From contig JAGYXB010001324.1 in the NCBI GenBank assembly GCA_022495005.1, positions 1,612,001 through 1,676,000 of the forward strand: 64,000 bases of DNA, read 5' to 3'. The DNA is from Rhyacophila brunnea (Eukaryota > Arthropoda > Insecta > Trichoptera > Rhyacophilidae). Of this stretch, positions 13,390 to 24,880 are shown one piece after another; position 1 is the stretch's first letter; every line of letters begins with the position of its first letter. The translations under genes were made by a program, and so were the position numbers. The notes under the pieces are model-generated. The model did no database searches and was not told the DNA's origin. It was given only the letters and a program-made list of their open reading frames with translations.

Positions 13390-13651
13390 ATTCGTTAAAC
13401 TTAGTAGGCTCTGATGGGCAGATCATGTAGCAAGAATAGATAGTGCTCAGCCGCCGAAGGGAATCCTGGATACCAGAGCGGACTGTCGGATGTTGATTGG
13501 CACACTTGGACTCCAGTGGTTGAATGGTGTCAATGGAGATGCCAAAGTGGCCGGCGCAGATACCTGGAGGACACTGGCCCAGGATAGGGGGAGATGGAAG
13601 AAGTTCTTGAAAGAAATTAGGAGCCATCCTGGGTTGTTGGACCACTTATGA
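13390..13651 (+). pseudogene. 3' end of a non-LTR retrotransposon reverse transcriptase, decayed
   Basis: The plus-strand frame reads WADHVARIDSAQPPKGIL, LQWLNGVNGDAK, then TWRTLAQDRGRWKKFLKEIR, SHPGLLDHL and a stop followed by TGATGATAATG. This is the last ~85 residues of the same kind of ORF as at 12138. It carries an in-frame TGA early in the fragment. The termini differ enough from the 12138 remnant to suggest a different element family. The 89-codon frame on the opposite strand is an artefact of this segment. Confidence 0.85.
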
Positions 13652-14414
13652 TGATAATGATAATGGTGTAGATATTTTAACTACAGTCAAAAACTATTAT
13701 TTTCCCGACCGACAACTGAGAATTAAAAATAAAGCCTTTTCAATTTCAGAGTTTAAAATTATTTAGGATAAACTTAAGTCATTAAAAAGTTGGTTTAAAT
13801 AAAAACATGTGCAGCATACACAATGTTTAAAATAAACCAACATAATTTACTCAAAGAATACCTTTTAATATAATGAATTCAAGTGGTTTTGAGTGGAACT
13901 GATACAGAAGTTTCCAGCTGACAGTGTAAATATCAAATTTAGGATGGATATTGTGTGCCGGATTTAAAAACTTTATTAATTTGTGCTCCGCTCTCATTGT
14001 GTATTTAAAACCATAGACGTGATAGAATATAAACCGAGAGATGTAATCAAAACGAAAAACATGTATGAAATACATTTCCTGTTGGCGAATTTTAACATGT
14101 TTGTTAAGCTAGCCATTAGAATTCGGCGACCACTACATTCTATTAGACTATTATAATATTGTATTCATTGAATTTGTCGAGCGCGACACTACATCTCTAG
14201 CAGTAGTGTCGCGTGTCGTTGGCGCATGTCTCGATCCAGCTGTAAATGTGCTTGTGGTAAATTGCCAGGTACTTATATGCTAATCTTGATTAATTTATAT
14301 CCCCATGATCTTGTTCGCCGTTTTGGTCTTATAAAATCACCTGAGTACAAATTATGAAATTCGTCCAGCGATCATATTGTGTTCATCAGGCAGTGCGACT
14401 CATATAATAGATTT
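13652..14414. other. AT-rich non-coding stretch
   Basis: Contains the hairpin listed at 14182-14213. Otherwise nothing recognised; the 74-codon minus frame at 13851-14075 has no family features. Confidence 0.4.
14182..14213. other. Perfect 11-bp hairpin
   Basis: CGCGACACTAC and its exact complement GTAGTGTCGCG flank a 10-base loop. It stands out as GC-rich in AT-rich surroundings. Function is unknown. Confidence 0.6.
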
Positions 14415-14631
14415 CTTTGTGTCAAAATGTTATAGCTAAAAATAGTGATTTTTGAGAAATCAATAAAAAAATAGTTGTTGTAAACTAGCATAATATGTAA
14501 AAAAACATATTCTTTACTAAAAAAATACACTTAGTATTCATGATATTATTTTTTTTAGAAACCATTGTGTGGCCAAACAAACTATTTTTTTATTGATTTC
14601 ACTTTATGAGAATCACTATTTTGACACTAAG
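14415..14631. mobile_element. Foldback/MITE-like hairpin element
   Basis: The two ends form an inverted repeat of roughly 55-60 bp. The left end starts CTTTGTGTCAAAAT and the right end is the complement of CTTAGTGTCAAAAT; both continue through AATCAATAAAAAAATAGTT. The spacer is about 90 bp, AT-rich and non-coding. Target duplications are not evident. Confidence 0.6.
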
Positions 14632-17149
14632 CCATCGAATTATGGTCATTGAATGGTCTTTACATGTTGCGTTATACCCAATACTTTTGTTTACAGCCTT
14701 ATTTTTGATATATGGATCTCTGTGCGTTATGCCCAATATGCCTCCATGCTGCGTTATTATAAATACTTTCTTTTGAACCTACTGGACTTGGTTTAATACT
14801 GTGGGTAATGGGAAATATTTAATATTTTATTCAGACGATTTACGCATTCCAACTCAAATTATTTCTCATGAGAATTTATTAGAAAATACTTCATTCATAT
14901 ACGTGTATCAGAAGAAATAGCTAGTAGTAAAATACAATATATATATATTTTAAAATAATTGAATCTGTAAGATTAGAAATAAACGAAAACAGCCATATAA
15001 TAACTTCTTAATACAATCACATTTATTGAGAACCCAATTACGTATCATATAACTATTTTAGAGCTTCAAAATAGAGATAAATTTTACTAGATATTCATTT
15101 TTTTAAATATGTAAAAAAGAATCTAAGTACAAAAAGTCCTTTAATCTATTTGTGAGAACTGATAGATTAAAGTAATTCTTGTAAGTGAGAGTCGTCTAAG
15201 ATATTTAACCCTTTACTTGCAAGTAACAATAATAACTGATTTATATATTATAAAATAATTGATACATTCATAGTAATTACGATCTAATTTAAAAGATCTT
15301 TTATTAAAATCTAATAAAACATGTGAAAATCTAAGAAAACCTTAATGAATTACTATACGATAATGAATGATTAAATGGCTGTGAACGACAACGAATTGAG
15401 GTGTTTTTATCTTCAATCAAACTTTTCCTCACTAAAGCAGTATTTTCGGAAGATATTATATGTCACTTAATTAATAGAGATGATCACGTACCGCATAATA
15501 CGAGTAAATACCTTGTATAAGTAATACCTACTTAATGTATAATTTATATAATAGGTAAGCTATATTTATTTTTAATTTATGTAAATTATTTATATTATGT
15601 ATACCATTTTCTTTGGATTTCTGAAGTAAAGAGGAGCGTTAAAAAAACAGCCAGTTGTAAAGCTGTGTATACAGAGAAAAAAGTTGACAAACTGAGATAA
15701 TATTATTATTATTGTGCTTATAACATCTTTATTAATGGTAACACTTTATTTTACCTAATATTGAATGGCACAGTCAACACGAGTCGTAATTTTTATGATG
15801 TTACCAACTACTATATGAGAACAGCTTTAGTATGTATGTATGTGTATAAAGACTTAAGTATATATTTTTATAATAATATTAAAAAATTTTATATCTTTTT
15901 TTCAGAAAAAAATGTAATATGTTTTAAATAAATTTAATAAATGATTGTAATCCATTTGTTTATTGCTGTTTGTATAATAATACAATATTTAAATATAAAA
16001 CATATTGTTCGAGTTAGTTTATTTATAATGCAAATCAGATATTATGATTTATCATTCATAATATATGATCATGTTATTTAGGTGGATATATTATTATAAA
16101 TTCTAAAATTAAACAAACATGATCTGTGATTTTAATTTAATGCAAAAAAAAATTATGAATACATTTTTTAAAAACGATAAAAAAGGCAAAAAAAAAATTC
16201 AATATAAATTGTAAAAAAAGTCACAAGTAGGTAGTTAATTAATTATACAATAATTATGAAAATCTGCATATAGTTCACAAAGCCGTACTTAATAAAATTT
16301 CCATAAATATTTTGAATGCTTTAATGAAAAGCTTCTTAAAATTATAACGCCTTATATTTCTTTTGTGAAAACTCATTTATTCAAAATAATACCTTCATCA
16401 TAAACATAAATTTTTGAAATACTAAATAATAATAAAACAAATGAAAACGCAGGCATACCGGGTTGAAGACTTAATGAATTATTATATTAACTCACTCACA
16501 AAAAATGCAAGTATCTGTTTTTCTTTTGTAATTAAATTCTCGAAAAAAGTCACAGGCACGTAATATTTTTTGCATTAAAAATAAATTCGAAACATCAGTC
16601 AAAGGGTGGAGAGAATCTTGTAGCAAGATGAAGGGTGACTGTCGTCCACGTTTTTGAAGATGCCTCTTAACAAAAGAGGAGGCAATGAAAGGGTACTTGA
16701 ACAAGTCGACTAACCTTGGGAAAAAAAGATTTGACAAAGATTCAGCGCTGACGGGTCATTATGATTAAAATTCAAGTAGCTACGTCAATGAAAACCAGTG
16801 ACGGGAATTGATGCGATAGCACACCATCTCTATACGGAGAGTTATATTAAAAAAAAAATACTTGCATCTATCTTTATCTTCTCGGACCATTTTTCATTCT
16901 ATGCTGCATGGAAATATCTCAAATTATAAATATTTCCAGTAAGGAAGAAGTGATATATCGACATAATGATAACATTGTCAGCATCGATGTCATTCAATTG
17001 ATTCAGTCAAAGTATACATACGACAGCCTCGACTAAACTTACATGATAGGCAATTTTTACGAGACATACTTCAAAGCATATATTGAAACCATTGACCATT
17101 AAATTTACCCATATTCGTGGATTATTAATAATAATTATAGATAATAATA
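14632..17149. other. AT-rich non-coding stretch
   Basis: Just beyond the hairpin element, two near-identical words GCGTTATACCCAATAC and GCGTTATGCCCAATAT occur near 14668 and 14725. A minus-strand 81-codon frame at 16492-16737 has balanced composition (SFVKRHLQKRGRQSPFILLQ) but matches nothing I recognise. Confidence 0.4.
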
Positions 17150-17655
17150 ATCATCATCATCATAACCAGTCGGGGTCGATCCACTGCTGATGAAGACCTA
17201 CGATATCTCATTCTATTTTTCTCATCAGTTATTCTCTGCATCGTATATCCATCGAATTTTATGACGTCGTTCAGTGCCCCTTGGGTGCCACTATATGACG
17301 GCATTTTTGTTCAGTGTTCATCCATTTGCCACTAAGATGTAGCCACTTAATCTACTTTGTGACCTCTATCACATCGCGTACTTTTGTCTGCCTTTTAATT
17401 AATAGGTTTATTTTGTGTTCTTTCCGCGATATGGCCAACGTGTACCATTTTATGTCAAATTACATTTGTAGTTTTTGTATTTTTATTACAATACGAGTCT
17501 ATGTTTCACATGCATATAAGCACCGGTAGCACTCATTGGTTGAATATTTTACGCTATGGGAAGTCACATTTGAAGATACTATTCATGCGCATAAATGCGC
17601 TTCATGCCATTTAGTTCAGCAAGCAATCTAGTCATACATATGATATAATATATTG

Positions 17656-17687
<32 letters not shown>

Positions 17688-17838
17688 ATATCATCGTTAA
17701 TTGACATTTTAGTTGTCCAAGATGGACGTAATTGACCCGCTCGATTTGGGTGCCATTGATGATGATCACTTTTCGTTCCACAAAGCAGTTTATCATGACT
17801 TTTGTCTTCGAGGCATTTAAATCATCATCATAATACAA
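17150..17838 (-). pseudogene. 3' part of a non-LTR retrotransposon reverse transcriptase, heavily decayed
   Basis: Read on the minus strand, the upstream end gives LNASKTKVMIN and NGTQIERVNYVHLGQ, the RT thumb motif (KTKVM ... G..IE.V..Y.YLGQ). After an AT microsatellite insertion and several frameshifts, later motifs reappear: NGTRW, RDVIEVTK, WMN and a C-terminal GLHQQWIDPDWL. That is followed by a stop and (TGA)n, matching the QQW-type ends of RTE-like ORFs. Each motif is short, but the order and spacing fit a single degraded copy. Confidence 0.75.
17655..17690. repeat. AT dinucleotide microsatellite
   Basis: Nearly pure (AT)n run inside the retrotransposon remnant. Confidence 0.9.
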
Positions 17839-18375
17839 AACGAAAGTCGATGTAGCACTACTCTTGTATTACAACTTTTTATGCGCGCTACACGAAAATT
17901 CCCGGGAGAGTGAATCTGAACTTTTATTTAAAAAAAAAAAGACAAGAGGGATTGAAACATTTTGATTAGCAAGAGCGCATGCTGCAAGAGTTCAACCAAT
18001 AGCTAAGTGATAATTTGTACCTGTATGATTTTTTTTTTAGAAATTATATACAATAATAAAATTGTGTATACTAATTTCAATTTCAATAAAGTAGGTATTT
18101 ATATAATTTATAAAATTAATACCGATTGTATTAAATCACTAAAAAATATTATGCCTACCATAGCTGTTACGAGTATTCTACATGTCAGAGAATTGAGAGC
18201 AAAACTAAAATTTTCAGATCTGTCGCGTGTGTTTAACATATGCTATTTAAAAAAATACGTTTCATGCAATTGAATACGTTAGGTAGTAGTAATATACGCT
18301 GACTTGTAGGCAAAATAAAAGCAACAATATCTGTTTATTTAAAAAAAAATACATATTGAGAGGTGTACTCAAGGT
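17839..18375. other. AT-rich non-coding stretch
   Basis: An 88-codon plus frame at 18007-18273 is low-complexity for most of its length. No gene recognised. Confidence 0.4.
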
Positions 18376-18776
18376 GGGGAATGGGACGACTGGTCGCTAG
18401 AACAATTGGGTGCCGCACTGTCGAATGAAATAAATATACGTTTGTTACGATTTTATACATAAAGTAGATGGGGAGTTTTAATCAGATCTACCATTTAGTA
18501 GTTTTAATTCATTTTGCTCTTAATATAATATTTTTTATTGAGGATTCAGAATTTTCATGCTTCAGGCTTTATATAAAACTCTCTTTTCGTAAAGTGTGCA
18601 TATTTAAATTCTCAAAAAGTATCAAATAATAATATAATACTTTAAATATAAATAATAATATTAAATATACAAAAGTAGGTACAATATAACACATAATTAA
18701 CGAACGTCTATTTATTTTTGAATTTCATTCGATTGCATGGCGCCCAGTTGTCCCAGCAGCAAATCGTCCTAGACCC
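18376..18776. mobile_element. Short element with GGG-type termini, relative of the 40-kb foldback
   Basis: The left end GGGGAATGGGACGA and right end AAATCGTCCTAGACCC are the same two end words found at 40086 and 41908-41923 (13 and 16 identical bases). Inner parts of the ends also pair imperfectly with each other over about 60 bp. Flanks CTCAAGGT (18368-18375) and CTCAACGT (18777-18784) look like an 8-bp target duplication with one mismatch. The ~400-bp interior is AT-rich and non-coding. This fits a non-autonomous DNA element; superfamily not assigned. Confidence 0.7.
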
Positions 18777-19755
18777 CTCAACGTGATCTTTAGAATAAAC
18801 AAGGTGTATAATAGAACATCTATGGTGTATAAGTTGTAATAAAAATAAAAAAAAACATGTTAAGAATAATTTTAAAGTAAAAAACAAAAATTGTTTACAA
18901 AAAATGAATTAAAAAATATTATGAAATAAAATAAGAGTCTCATTGTATTTTTAGTTTTTATAAAGTGGAATTTTCACATAGAAAAGAGCTTCTCCAATAA
19001 AACAAAGTTAAGTAAAATAATTTTGAGGTTGCATGATTTTAAACAAGATTGAAGTGCTTCATTATTTCTTATTTAGTTTGTAATTAAAGTATAATTTACT
19101 ATATAATTACATTTGATGAGAGAGAAGCGCCTTGGTGACGGAAATAAATCTACAAAGAGATTAATAAATGGGTAAATTTATCATTTAAGAAGGTCACACG
19201 CAACGTAAGATTATAATATAAAAACGTTTAGGTAAGTATATATTATTAAGTAAGTAGAAATATTTAAAAATAAATGATTTTAATTAAATTTAGTTATATA
19301 ATGATAATAATAGATATAAGAAGTGATATTATAATATTACAAATGTCAACATTTTTGAGAGAACAATAATAATTATTCATTGTACTATAATGAGGTTTCA
19401 GTTAAATTTGTAAACAATTTCAGGTGAATCTAGCAGAAATAATAAGTACCTAGGAAATAATAGATATTTGAGCAAATTAAGTCATAATTTACAGTTTGAT
19501 CAATATGTGCCTGAAAATATTTAAAAAAAATCAATGATAAAAATACAAATAAAATAAAACGTATATTATATCATATCAAATCTAATTTCGGTATAGTCAG
19601 AATATTTAAGTTAGATTTCGATGTAAATAAAAAAGATTTCAAATTATAGGAACAATTAAAAAAACTATGTTAATATAAAATTAATTTAAAATCCATAATA
19701 TACCTACCACTAAAACTCGACTGTTCAACATAGTACTAGTTTCACAGTTTCTGTT
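18777..19755. other. AT-rich non-coding stretch
   Basis: Nothing recognised beyond A/T runs. Confidence 0.45.
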
Positions 19756-19822
19756 TTTACGAGAAATGAATGTTAGTCACATCGTCACATGCTCAACCTA
19801 TTAGTTCCATACACACAGGTAT
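19756..19822 (-). repeat. SINE-like family S1, body fragment
   Basis: On the minus strand it holds the S1 body words CTAATAGGTTGAGCATG and CATTTCTCGTAAA. The same words occur in the fuller copy at 25424-25629. The tRNA-like head is absent. Confidence 0.55.
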
Positions 19823-19964
19823 ATAATATATTTCTGTTTTTAAAACGATTATTCTTATGTTGAAGTCTTATATTATATTCATCATTAATTATTAGTACCT
19901 AATCTATATTCGTTAATTTTTGTACATATTTAAAAAAAAACATAATATCACTCAATGTCATAAA

Positions 19965-20856
19965 TAGGGATTCCAATCCCGGGATCCCGGGATCCCGAGC
20001 CATTTTCGATACCTATGAATCCCGGGATTGATAAACATAATCCCGGGATTTCGGGTTTGATTTTTTTTATCAATTTTTATGGAAAATAAAATAAAAGCGA
20101 AAATAAAACAGAAAAAATACTTTTAATAAAAAATAACTACATAAGAAATAAACTGAGTTTGAATGAAGTTTGATTTATACCCATGTGTAGGTTGCCGATT
20201 CATTTTATTTTTTCACATAAATTATTAAAAATGGAAAGATTGGAAAAAAACAATGCTTTGCACTTTTAACAAAGTAATTCCACCATGATATCATACGTTT
20301 TACGGCAGTTTCATATTTGGCTGACTAATTAGATTTTGCAGGTTGAGCAAGTGGCTGACATCCATTTCTCGTAAAAAAAAAAACAAAATCTGTTAATACA
20401 AACCTTTACTCTGTGGAGGCCCATATGATCCTATTAGGATCGGACATGGTCGAAAAATTAGATTTATGATGCGGAAAGGCCATAAGTAGGTACGCCATGA
20501 TTATTTGCTTTACTATTTTAAATCTCGCTAATCCATTCATTATGTCTTTACTATCAGAAACAGCAATCTCATATTAAATTCACATTATTATTTATATTAC
20601 AATATTATTTACTCCATTAAACTTGTGTATTTCCAAGATTGAACGTATACAATATTAACAATAAATGTCTTAAATAGTATAAATTATACTAGATTTATTT
20701 TTAACCGATTTTATCAATGTTATTTGTAAATATAAACATTTTATATTAACAATGGAAAAAATGCCAAACTCGGGACCAGTCCCGGGATCCCGGGATTGTC
20801 AAATTGTAATCCCGAAATCCCGGGATCAGAATTTTGGCTCGGGATTGGATTCCCTA
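19965..20856. mobile_element. hAT-type non-autonomous element with perfect target duplication
   Basis: The ends are inverted repeats, TAGGGATTCCAATCCC on the left and the complement of TAGGGAATCCAATCCC on the right (15 of 16 match). They are flanked by identical 8-bp direct repeats GTCATAAA at 19957-19964 and 20857-20864. Eight-base duplications with TAG/CAG-type ends are diagnostic for hAT elements. Both subterminal regions are packed with CCCGGGATT words in both orientations, which could be transposase binding sites. The 892-bp interior has no transposase frame and contains a SINE fragment. It is a decayed or deletion-derived element. Confidence 0.92.
20337..20450 (+). repeat. SINE-like family S1, 3' fragment nested in the hAT-type element
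   Basis: Carries GGTTGAGCAAGTGGCTGACA, CATTTCTCGTAAA and the tail words GGCCCATATGATCCTATTAG and ATCGGACATGGTCGAAAAA. The body is shared with 25424-25629. The tail is shared with an inverted fragment at 59361-59412. Confidence 0.6.
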
Positions 20857-20864
20857 GTCATAAA

Positions 20865-22029
20865 TACTTAACGGTTGGCTTGATCGATTTAATTGTACAC
20901 TAATTATAGTATAAAAGCTCTGAAAATGATACAGGTCATAAATATAGCATTGAAATTATCAGAATGAGACCATTTCAAACAATAGTATAGTGTAGTATAA
21001 TTTTATGTATAATTAGTTAATAACTATAATTAAATTTTTAATTAATTATTTTAATGAATGTGTGAATAATAAACGTTTATCACAAAATGTATTATTACAG
21101 TAAGGTTAATACGTGTATAATGTTATTATTAAGCCATTTACGACACCAAAAACGAGATTAACTGAGTAACTCATATTGTTTTGTGTGTCAACGAGAAGGT
21201 GCCACATGTTATTTCATAAACATTAAAAACGTAATAAAGTTTTCCATATACGGGGATGAGATGACATTGAGAAGCGTACTTTAATAACCTTATTCAGTAA
21301 TTTGAGAATTTTATATGTAATGGATTTATCACCAGCGGATCTGGGTTGAGATTATGGTCGTGACTTGACAGCATAAACTGGGGAAACATTAAATCTAAAC
21401 ATGTCGCGCAGGTATTATGAAGTTTTTATGATGAAGTAGGTATATGATTATTAGCACAGTATGTTTTTTTTATTATTATGACTGCTACGTTGGCGAAATA
21501 AAGTTAATCTGTTACACCCGTTATGTGATAATATTGCAAACAAAGTTTTACATTTGCTTACCCCTGTGCAGAGCTTTTTCGGAGTAAACAATATGTTAAT
21601 ACAGGTATAAATACAAATTTGTTCCCATATGGATGAGATTCATCAGCATGACAATAAATTCATAACTCACATAAAACGTAAGTGCATAAAAGATATATTT
21701 TTTAATAAAGCGAGTATAACAATATAGAACATAATAGTGAAATATTCAGATCAGAATCAAATTATATTCAAAGTATTTAAAAATATTATCAATATCTCCT
21801 GATATGTAAATTATTTTTATTCCGCATACTGTCACCTGAATTTCCTGGCGGTCATTCAAAATTATTATTGAATTAAGTTTAGTTACACGAAAAATCATTT
21901 GCCAATCCTAGACACAGATTATATATGTTATATTTTTAGATTTAAATAACGATAACAACAAAGAACTTTGTAAAAAAAAATATAGTAATGATTAAAGACT
22001 AAAATGTTATCACTTTTATATATAAAAAG
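20865..22029. other. AT-rich non-coding stretch
   Basis: No gene or repeat recognised. Confidence 0.45.
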
Positions 22030-22470
22030 ATGCTCATTGAGCGGCAAAAGTGGCTACAACAAGATATAAAGATATTGAATACTCAAACTCCGAAATCATA
22101 CCCTTCTTTGACGTGTGGTCGTGGTTATTAGACCACACGCTGATCTTGTTGCTCCAGTCATTGTTAAATCAGTAACTTCCTTAGTTATGTCTCCACATCT
22201 GAACGATGAACACTCTAATGACCATATCTTGTAATGCTACTGGTTTTACACTCTTTTCCCTAGGATGCTCAGATATTTACGTAATATTATGTGGCTGAAT
22301 AATTTATTTCGGAATACATCTCTTGCAGGTGGCCGATAGATGTTCTTTGATGTGAAGCTTTTCCAGTTTACGGAGCAACCCCCCCGCCAATCTCACATCC
22401 CGAACGCATTAATTATCTTCCTATCGGAGTCCTGGTTTCAAAACGACGTAGGAGTTATTGAGGCTTGAGC
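22030..22470 (-). pseudogene. Reverse-transcriptase C-terminal remnant, very decayed
   Basis: The minus strand reads SDRKIINAFGM, stop, DWRG, then VNW. This matches the INAFEMWCWRRLLRIxW landmark of many non-LTR ORF ends. About 100 residues later come fragments resembling ILxxxGHV, then WSNKIS in a shifted frame, the position where a W(S/T)D(Q/D)I landmark is expected. Several stops and frameshifts are present. The GC content is higher than the flanks. I infer a retrotransposon relic; the weakest of the seven listed. Confidence 0.5.
22112..22139. other. Perfect 9-bp hairpin
   Basis: CGTGTGGTC and GACCACACG flank a 10-base loop, inside the retrotransposon relic. Possibly incidental. Confidence 0.5.
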
Positions 22471-23686
22471 CGAGGGTATATGAAAATAGTTTAGTCTACT
22501 GGTGAGTAGTAGCTTGTTAGTTAGAGCTTCCGCCCATTACAACGTCTAATCGCTGAAACTTAACGTAACGATTGGTGCGTGAGCATAACCATGCGCAGTC
22601 AGTATTGATTGTGTACTGTCTGATTATGAGAGAAAAATAGTAAATTAGGATTACCGTTACAGAAGTAAAAAGGTAATATAATATTACACGGGGGTAAGAA
22701 GGGATCACTGTGCGTTGAAAACCTTTAGTGGTCAGTCCACCGACTTGTCATTCTATTGAGTTGCAATTTATATCCGCTGTAATGGATGAAAGCTCTTAGA
22801 TCAACAATCATAAATTTAGTTACGAATCCAAATTATGAGATTATAAAAAAATCTGTACATACTAATCTTAGATCCCATATTGTCGTTTATCAATCAAATC
22901 TGAATTGCACTGATCGCGACCAGAGAGCAATTAATTTCACGAAACACACCATTTACAACCACACTACAAATACGGAAAAGAGTAACAGACAGAATTATAG
23001 GCGGAACTTGAGCCTTTATTACTCTAATAAATACACATCGTAGCTTGAGTAACTAGGTAGAAACGCAAACACTGGTACCATTATGTTTTGTGCTACGAGT
23101 AATTATTTAACACTCGTTTATTTAAAAGCCCCTTTGCGCAACTGTACACTTTCTTGTGTGAAATTAAACAAAATTTAATTTATAGAAAGAATAACGCAGC
23201 ACATTCTTTCAAAATCAAACGCACTATAATTAGGTAATTATTTAATGTAACCATTATTAAATGTAATAAATACAAAATACAGGTAACATTTTAATAAAAG
23301 TATGTCTTATTATGATTTTATTAGTGTTATTGTTAATCCATATTGTTGAAAAATCTCAGAAAAATATTCTACCTAATCTCTAGAAAACCGTTAGAAAGAA
23401 ACTTGATTTTCCAGTTAAGTACTCTAACCTTTAAGCTATACATCCATTCATTTTTGATTAATTTTTGATAAAGGTGCATCAAATTATCACTGGGCTTAAC
23501 CCTATTCTAGGATTTTTTTCTAAAACATAGTTACCTATGTTTAAGATGTTTTTCAAAATGATTGAAAAATGAAAAACTTGTGAATGTGGAATATTTGTCA
23601 AAAATTTATCGATTGTTATAGATACGGTGAATATATTATATATAATATTATAGAATAGTCGATATTATTGATTTTATCCTTGTGCG
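22471..23686. other. Non-coding stretch
   Basis: The first ~300 bases are less AT-rich than the rest but no domain is readable. An 85-codon plus frame at 22786-23043 is asparagine-rich and looks like chance. Confidence 0.4.
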
Positions 23687-23835
23687 TTGAATGAAAGGTC
23701 TTTTTTAATATGTTCTGAGCAGCCGATTGAAAAATTTTTCTTCGAAATCAGATTCAAGAGATTTTCATTTAGCTTTTCCAATCTGCCAAACGAAAGTATC
23801 CCTATAAGAATCAGACGTAATTTTTATTGTCTGTA
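23687..23835. repeat. Anonymous fragment A, copy 1
   Basis: Homologous by eye to 44335-44480 in the same orientation. Shared words include TTCTGAGCAG, CGATTGAAAA, TTTAGCTTTTCCAATC and AGAATCAGA. On the minus strand both copies can encode LEKLN/LEKLK ... FSI(G/D)CSE, so a coding origin is possible. Other frames also align, so this is undecided. Confidence 0.5.
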
Positions 23836-24558
23836 TCAGTATATTATGTGCCGTAAATTTTTGTGTATTACTTTTCCTTATAATGTAAAGGACAAAATAA
23901 GGATTTTTAAAAAAAATTAAATTTAAAGGACATCGCGCTAAAATAAAGGGCTGTCATCGAAATAAAGATTATTAGTCACTGTAGCCATGGAATAAAACAC
24001 CATAAATACACTTATGAGTTTCTCTTCAGGTCGTTGTGTCACACCCTGGAAATATTTTCAAAGATTTGAAAAATGGTTAATACATTAGGTAGGTACTTAT
24101 TAATCATCGTAAAAATATGATAAGATTCATTCACTCTTTGGAGATGCAAATGTTCTATCTTGGAATGAAAATGGTATTTTATAAGTTTACAACGACATAC
24201 AATAGTGATTCTTAAACTTACAAGTCACATGTATTCGGACGAATTAATCAATTGCGTCGTCTTCATCAAAGAAAATCTCAGCTGCTCTTTTCGATCGCAA
24301 ATTTGTCTATTTCTAACGGCATTTCATATGTTTTTAATATTGTATTCTTTTTATGGGTGTGGTTTGAGGATTATCTGCATATTATTTACATATACAAGAA
24401 AAAAAGTTTTAATAATATAAGTATTATGTATATAAAAATTAGTATATAATATAAATTAATATAAAGATTCTTCAAGAGTTACCTATTAAACCATTTCTTT
24501 TATTCAATGAATAATTCACAAGATTTTGAGAATGTAACATTCCTTATATTGAACATAC
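23836..24558. other. AT-rich non-coding stretch
   Basis: Overlapping 71- and 65-codon frames at 24205-24449 are mutually exclusive and without motifs. Confidence 0.4.
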
Positions 24559-24880
24559 ATAACTTGAAAACACCTCAGATATATACACACTAAAAAAAAT
24601 CATATTTGAGAAAAAATACGATGCTCGATGGGATTTGAACCCGTATAACCACTGGTATCGTGCCACTCTGCATTAGCCAATTATGCTACGAGCCTCCTAT
24701 CTAATTGCGATAATTTAAAATAGTAGATCCTTCATGAAATGCTTATCAAATTGCGTTATTATTGACTATCGGTTTCTGTGTATTAAGTCAAGGAATATTA
24801 ATTACCTTAATTACTAACCGACGTCCAGCTCTCGCCTCTCGGTATTTTCAAGTTATATATCTGAGGTGTTTTCAAGTTAT
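24559..24880. mobile_element. 322-bp unit with perfect 27-bp inverted ends enclosing a tRNA-like sequence
   Basis: Positions 24559-24585 and 24854-24880 are exact inverted copies (ATAACTTGAAAACACCTC plus AGATATATA, and the complement). Part of the right end, TTTTCAAGTTAT, is directly repeated at 24845. Inside lies a minus-strand tRNA-like sequence. There is no open frame and no clear target duplication. TIR units normally belong to DNA transposons and tRNA-like heads to SINEs. Either a SINE inserted in a MITE, or a MITE captured a tRNA relic. Confidence 0.7.
24621..24695 (-). ncRNA. tRNA-like sequence (pseudo-tRNA or SINE head)
   Basis: On the minus strand it starts AGGCTCG and ends CGAGCAT, giving 6 of 7 acceptor pairs. 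The D arm is GCAT-loop-ATGC with an A-box-like TAGCATAATTGG. The T arm is ACGGG/CCCAT (one mismatch) around the loop TTCAAAT, with a good B-box-like GGGTTCAAATCCC. The anticodon arm is poor: the loop would be CACGATA with A instead of the invariant T at position 33, and the stem has a G-G mismatch. It is therefore unlikely to be a working tRNA. Confidence 0.6.

Noticed and set aside
13376..13645. 89-codon minus frame
   Set aside because: Antisense of a plus-strand RT C-terminus with clear motifs.
17314..17529. 71-codon plus frame
   Set aside because: Antisense to a degraded RT remnant on the minus strand.
24621..24695. Functional tRNA gene
   Set aside because: Anticodon arm lacks T33 and has a stem mismatch; acceptor and T stems each have a mismatch.
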